Shown here in pieces: positions 63,101 through 64,000 of a DNA stretch of 64,000 nucleotides. Source of the DNA: CAVPCZ01 sp963702445 (GTDB lineage: Bacteria; Bacteroidota; Ignavibacteria; UBA10030; UBA6906); the NCBI GenBank assembly GCA_963702445.1, contig CAVPCZ010000013.1, positions 221,647 through 285,646 of the forward strand. Reading direction: 5' to 3'. Position 1 is the first letter of the stretch; each line of letters begins with the position of its first letter. Below the pieces are notes generated by a model. It saw only the letters and a program-made list of their open reading frames with translations, was not told the DNA's origin and made no database searches. The position numbers and the translations under genes were made by a program.

Positions 63101-63444
63101 TCGTTGCAACCGACGCCTTCCGGCGGGGCATCGAGCAGAGCCAACCGCTCATCGCACGCCGCACATCCGCTTCCACTCCCGTGCCTTCGACGCTCTTCAA
63201 CCTCTCCGTTCCCGGTGTGATGGTGACCTCGGCAAAACCCAGCATCGATGGGAAGGCCGTGATCATCCGGCTGTTCAATATCAGCGGGAAACCGGAGGAA
63301 TTCCGGATCACCTGGAAGGAGATGAAACCTGCAAAGGTGTACCGCAGCTCGGTCTTCGAAACGAGGGACGCCGAGGCGGGCGAGACCCTGAGTCTTCCGG
63401 CTTTCGGGATCCTTACGCTGCGGTGCGAAAAGCAGAAGCCTTAG
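60117..63444 (+). CDS. Secreted GH38-type alpha-mannosidase (frameshifted near the N-terminus)
   Basis: About 1108 aa when joined. ATG 60117 gives a signal peptide (LILFTTMIIQPAMSQ). The frame changes at about 60342-60350, where one surplus base separates NVT from ETVSFVWVAAHSSGTS; the second frame is open from before 60355 to 63444. GH38 features are HHSHNDIGYSD (zinc-binding HxHND), KWNTEIMWAVDSYL and INDIPGSTW (likely nucleophile Asp), followed by the C-terminal beta domains (INTASWDRTDLVVL, LSNGQITVAIDRSAGTISSL, ERVDIVNIMDRENVREKEAVHFAFP). It would cleave alpha-mannosides outside the cytoplasm. The exact linkage is unknown. Confidence 0.85.
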
Positions 63445-63519
63445 GGTGGTGCGACCCGACCGGCGCAATCGGGTACGTCTATTGTTCCCCGTCGGCGCAG
63501 GTTAGCCGCGAGCCGATGG

Positions 63520-63825
63520 GTGGCACAGAGCTCAATCATACTTATTCCTTTGTCCGCATTTGCTCTATGGATAGTTTCAGGGTTCATGTTGGCAACATCT
63601 AACTTGAAACTACAGCCGATATTGAAAGGGATAGTGATTGCATTTCTTTGTCTGCTGCCAAGCGTATTTATCATCGGCTGGAATGATCCAATTTCATTGT
63701 TGCCAATCGGTGTAATGACTTTGATATTGTCTGCATTGCTAGGTTTTGGTTACGGTAAGTTGGCAGAGTGCGTGAGACATCCACTGCCAGATTCTGCAAA
63801 AGAAGTGCCGTTAAACGTGATTTGA
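63520..63825 (+). CDS. Small membrane protein, unknown function
   Basis: 101 aa from GTG 63520 with three hydrophobic segments (about 6-25, 36-54, 59-77) and a short polar tail. Base composition is clearly more AT-rich than the neighbours, suggesting separate origin. No family was recognised and no Shine-Dalgarno or promoter is clear. Confidence 0.5.
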   Translation: MAQSSIILIPLSAFALWIVSGFMLATSNLKLQPILKGIVIAFLCLLPSVFIIGWNDPISLLPIGVMTLILSALLGFGYGKLAECVRHPLPDSAKEVPLNVI

Positions 63826-64000
63826 TGGAACCACACCGGGTGACCTGCCCGCCGTTGTTGTGCCGGTGCGTGATTTGGTTTTTCGGCCTCGATCCGACAA
63901 CAATATATAAAACGGATCGCGATGCAGCTTTCGGGTCAAGGTTCTGTGGATTCCGGATCCTTGGGTGCGTCGCCGCGTGGGGGATGGCCTTTCTTGTTGA

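Noticed and set aside
63826..64000. Possible start of another gene at the right edge
   Set aside because: No open frame with a ribosome site or motif; TATATAAAAC near 63904 lacks a correctly spaced TTG.

Overview
Organism. The window looks like a chromosomal piece of a fairly GC-rich member of the Bacteroidota/Ignavibacteriota (FCB) lineage. The reasons are C-terminal type IX secretion (T9SS) sorting domains with the NPFNPST signature (11.6 kb, 44.6 kb), a GWxTD-domain protein, a TonB receptor with a carboxypeptidase-like N-terminal domain, and at least sixteen promoters of the form TTG-N20-TA (Bacteroidota sigma-A style). No rRNA, CRISPR array or replication origin was seen.

Layout. 0-4.6 kb: alpha-glucan use (two SLC45/sugar-type MFS transporters and a secreted GH13 enzyme). 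5-10 kb: receiver protein, YjbQ, GWxTD protein, then an LPS pair (LpxL-like acyltransferase and a GT9 heptosyltransferase fused to a TsaC/YrdC tRNA-modification domain). 10-13 kb: T9SS cargo, tRNA-Arg(CCG), TPR protein. 13.4-18 kb: a partner-switching module (RsbU-like phosphatase, STAS, RsbW-like kinase, second RsbU-like phosphatase). 18-26 kb: an Xer-like protein with a degraded active site, leuS, two GT2 enzymes flanking msbA, DUF1844, nadK. 26-34.8 kb: lipoprotein/DUF4013 pair, tRNA-Ala(GGC), DUF255 protein, POT transporter, arfB, TonB receptor. 34.8-42.4 kb: a complete histidine operon hisZGDCBHAFIE preceded by a leader peptide with five consecutive His codons and a long hairpin. 42.6-43.5 kb: a TIM-barrel isomerase.

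Accessory half. At 43.7 kb a tRNA-Asn(GUU) gene is split inside its anticodon by a group I intron of about 249 nt. Downstream lie three more copies of only the 3' end of this tRNA (51.56, 54.59 and 57.55 kb), each followed directly by its own terminator. I read this as a tandem array of three integrated elements: Asn-1 (7.5 kb: T9SS metalloprotease, outer-membrane protein, beta-propeller lipoprotein), and Asn-2 and Asn-3 (3 kb each: a Ser/Thr kinase-TolB-like-TPR sensor plus an opposite-strand HTH gene next to the attachment site). No integrase is encoded in any of them. After the array come a BrnT/BrnA toxin-antitoxin pair, a transposase remnant, a complete IS630-family element and a secreted GH38 alpha-mannosidase.

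Caution. Several genes (13.4 kb phosphatase, hisIE, 45 kb protease, both kinases, GH38) are broken by single-base indels, often in short homopolymers. This may reflect consensus errors rather than true decay.
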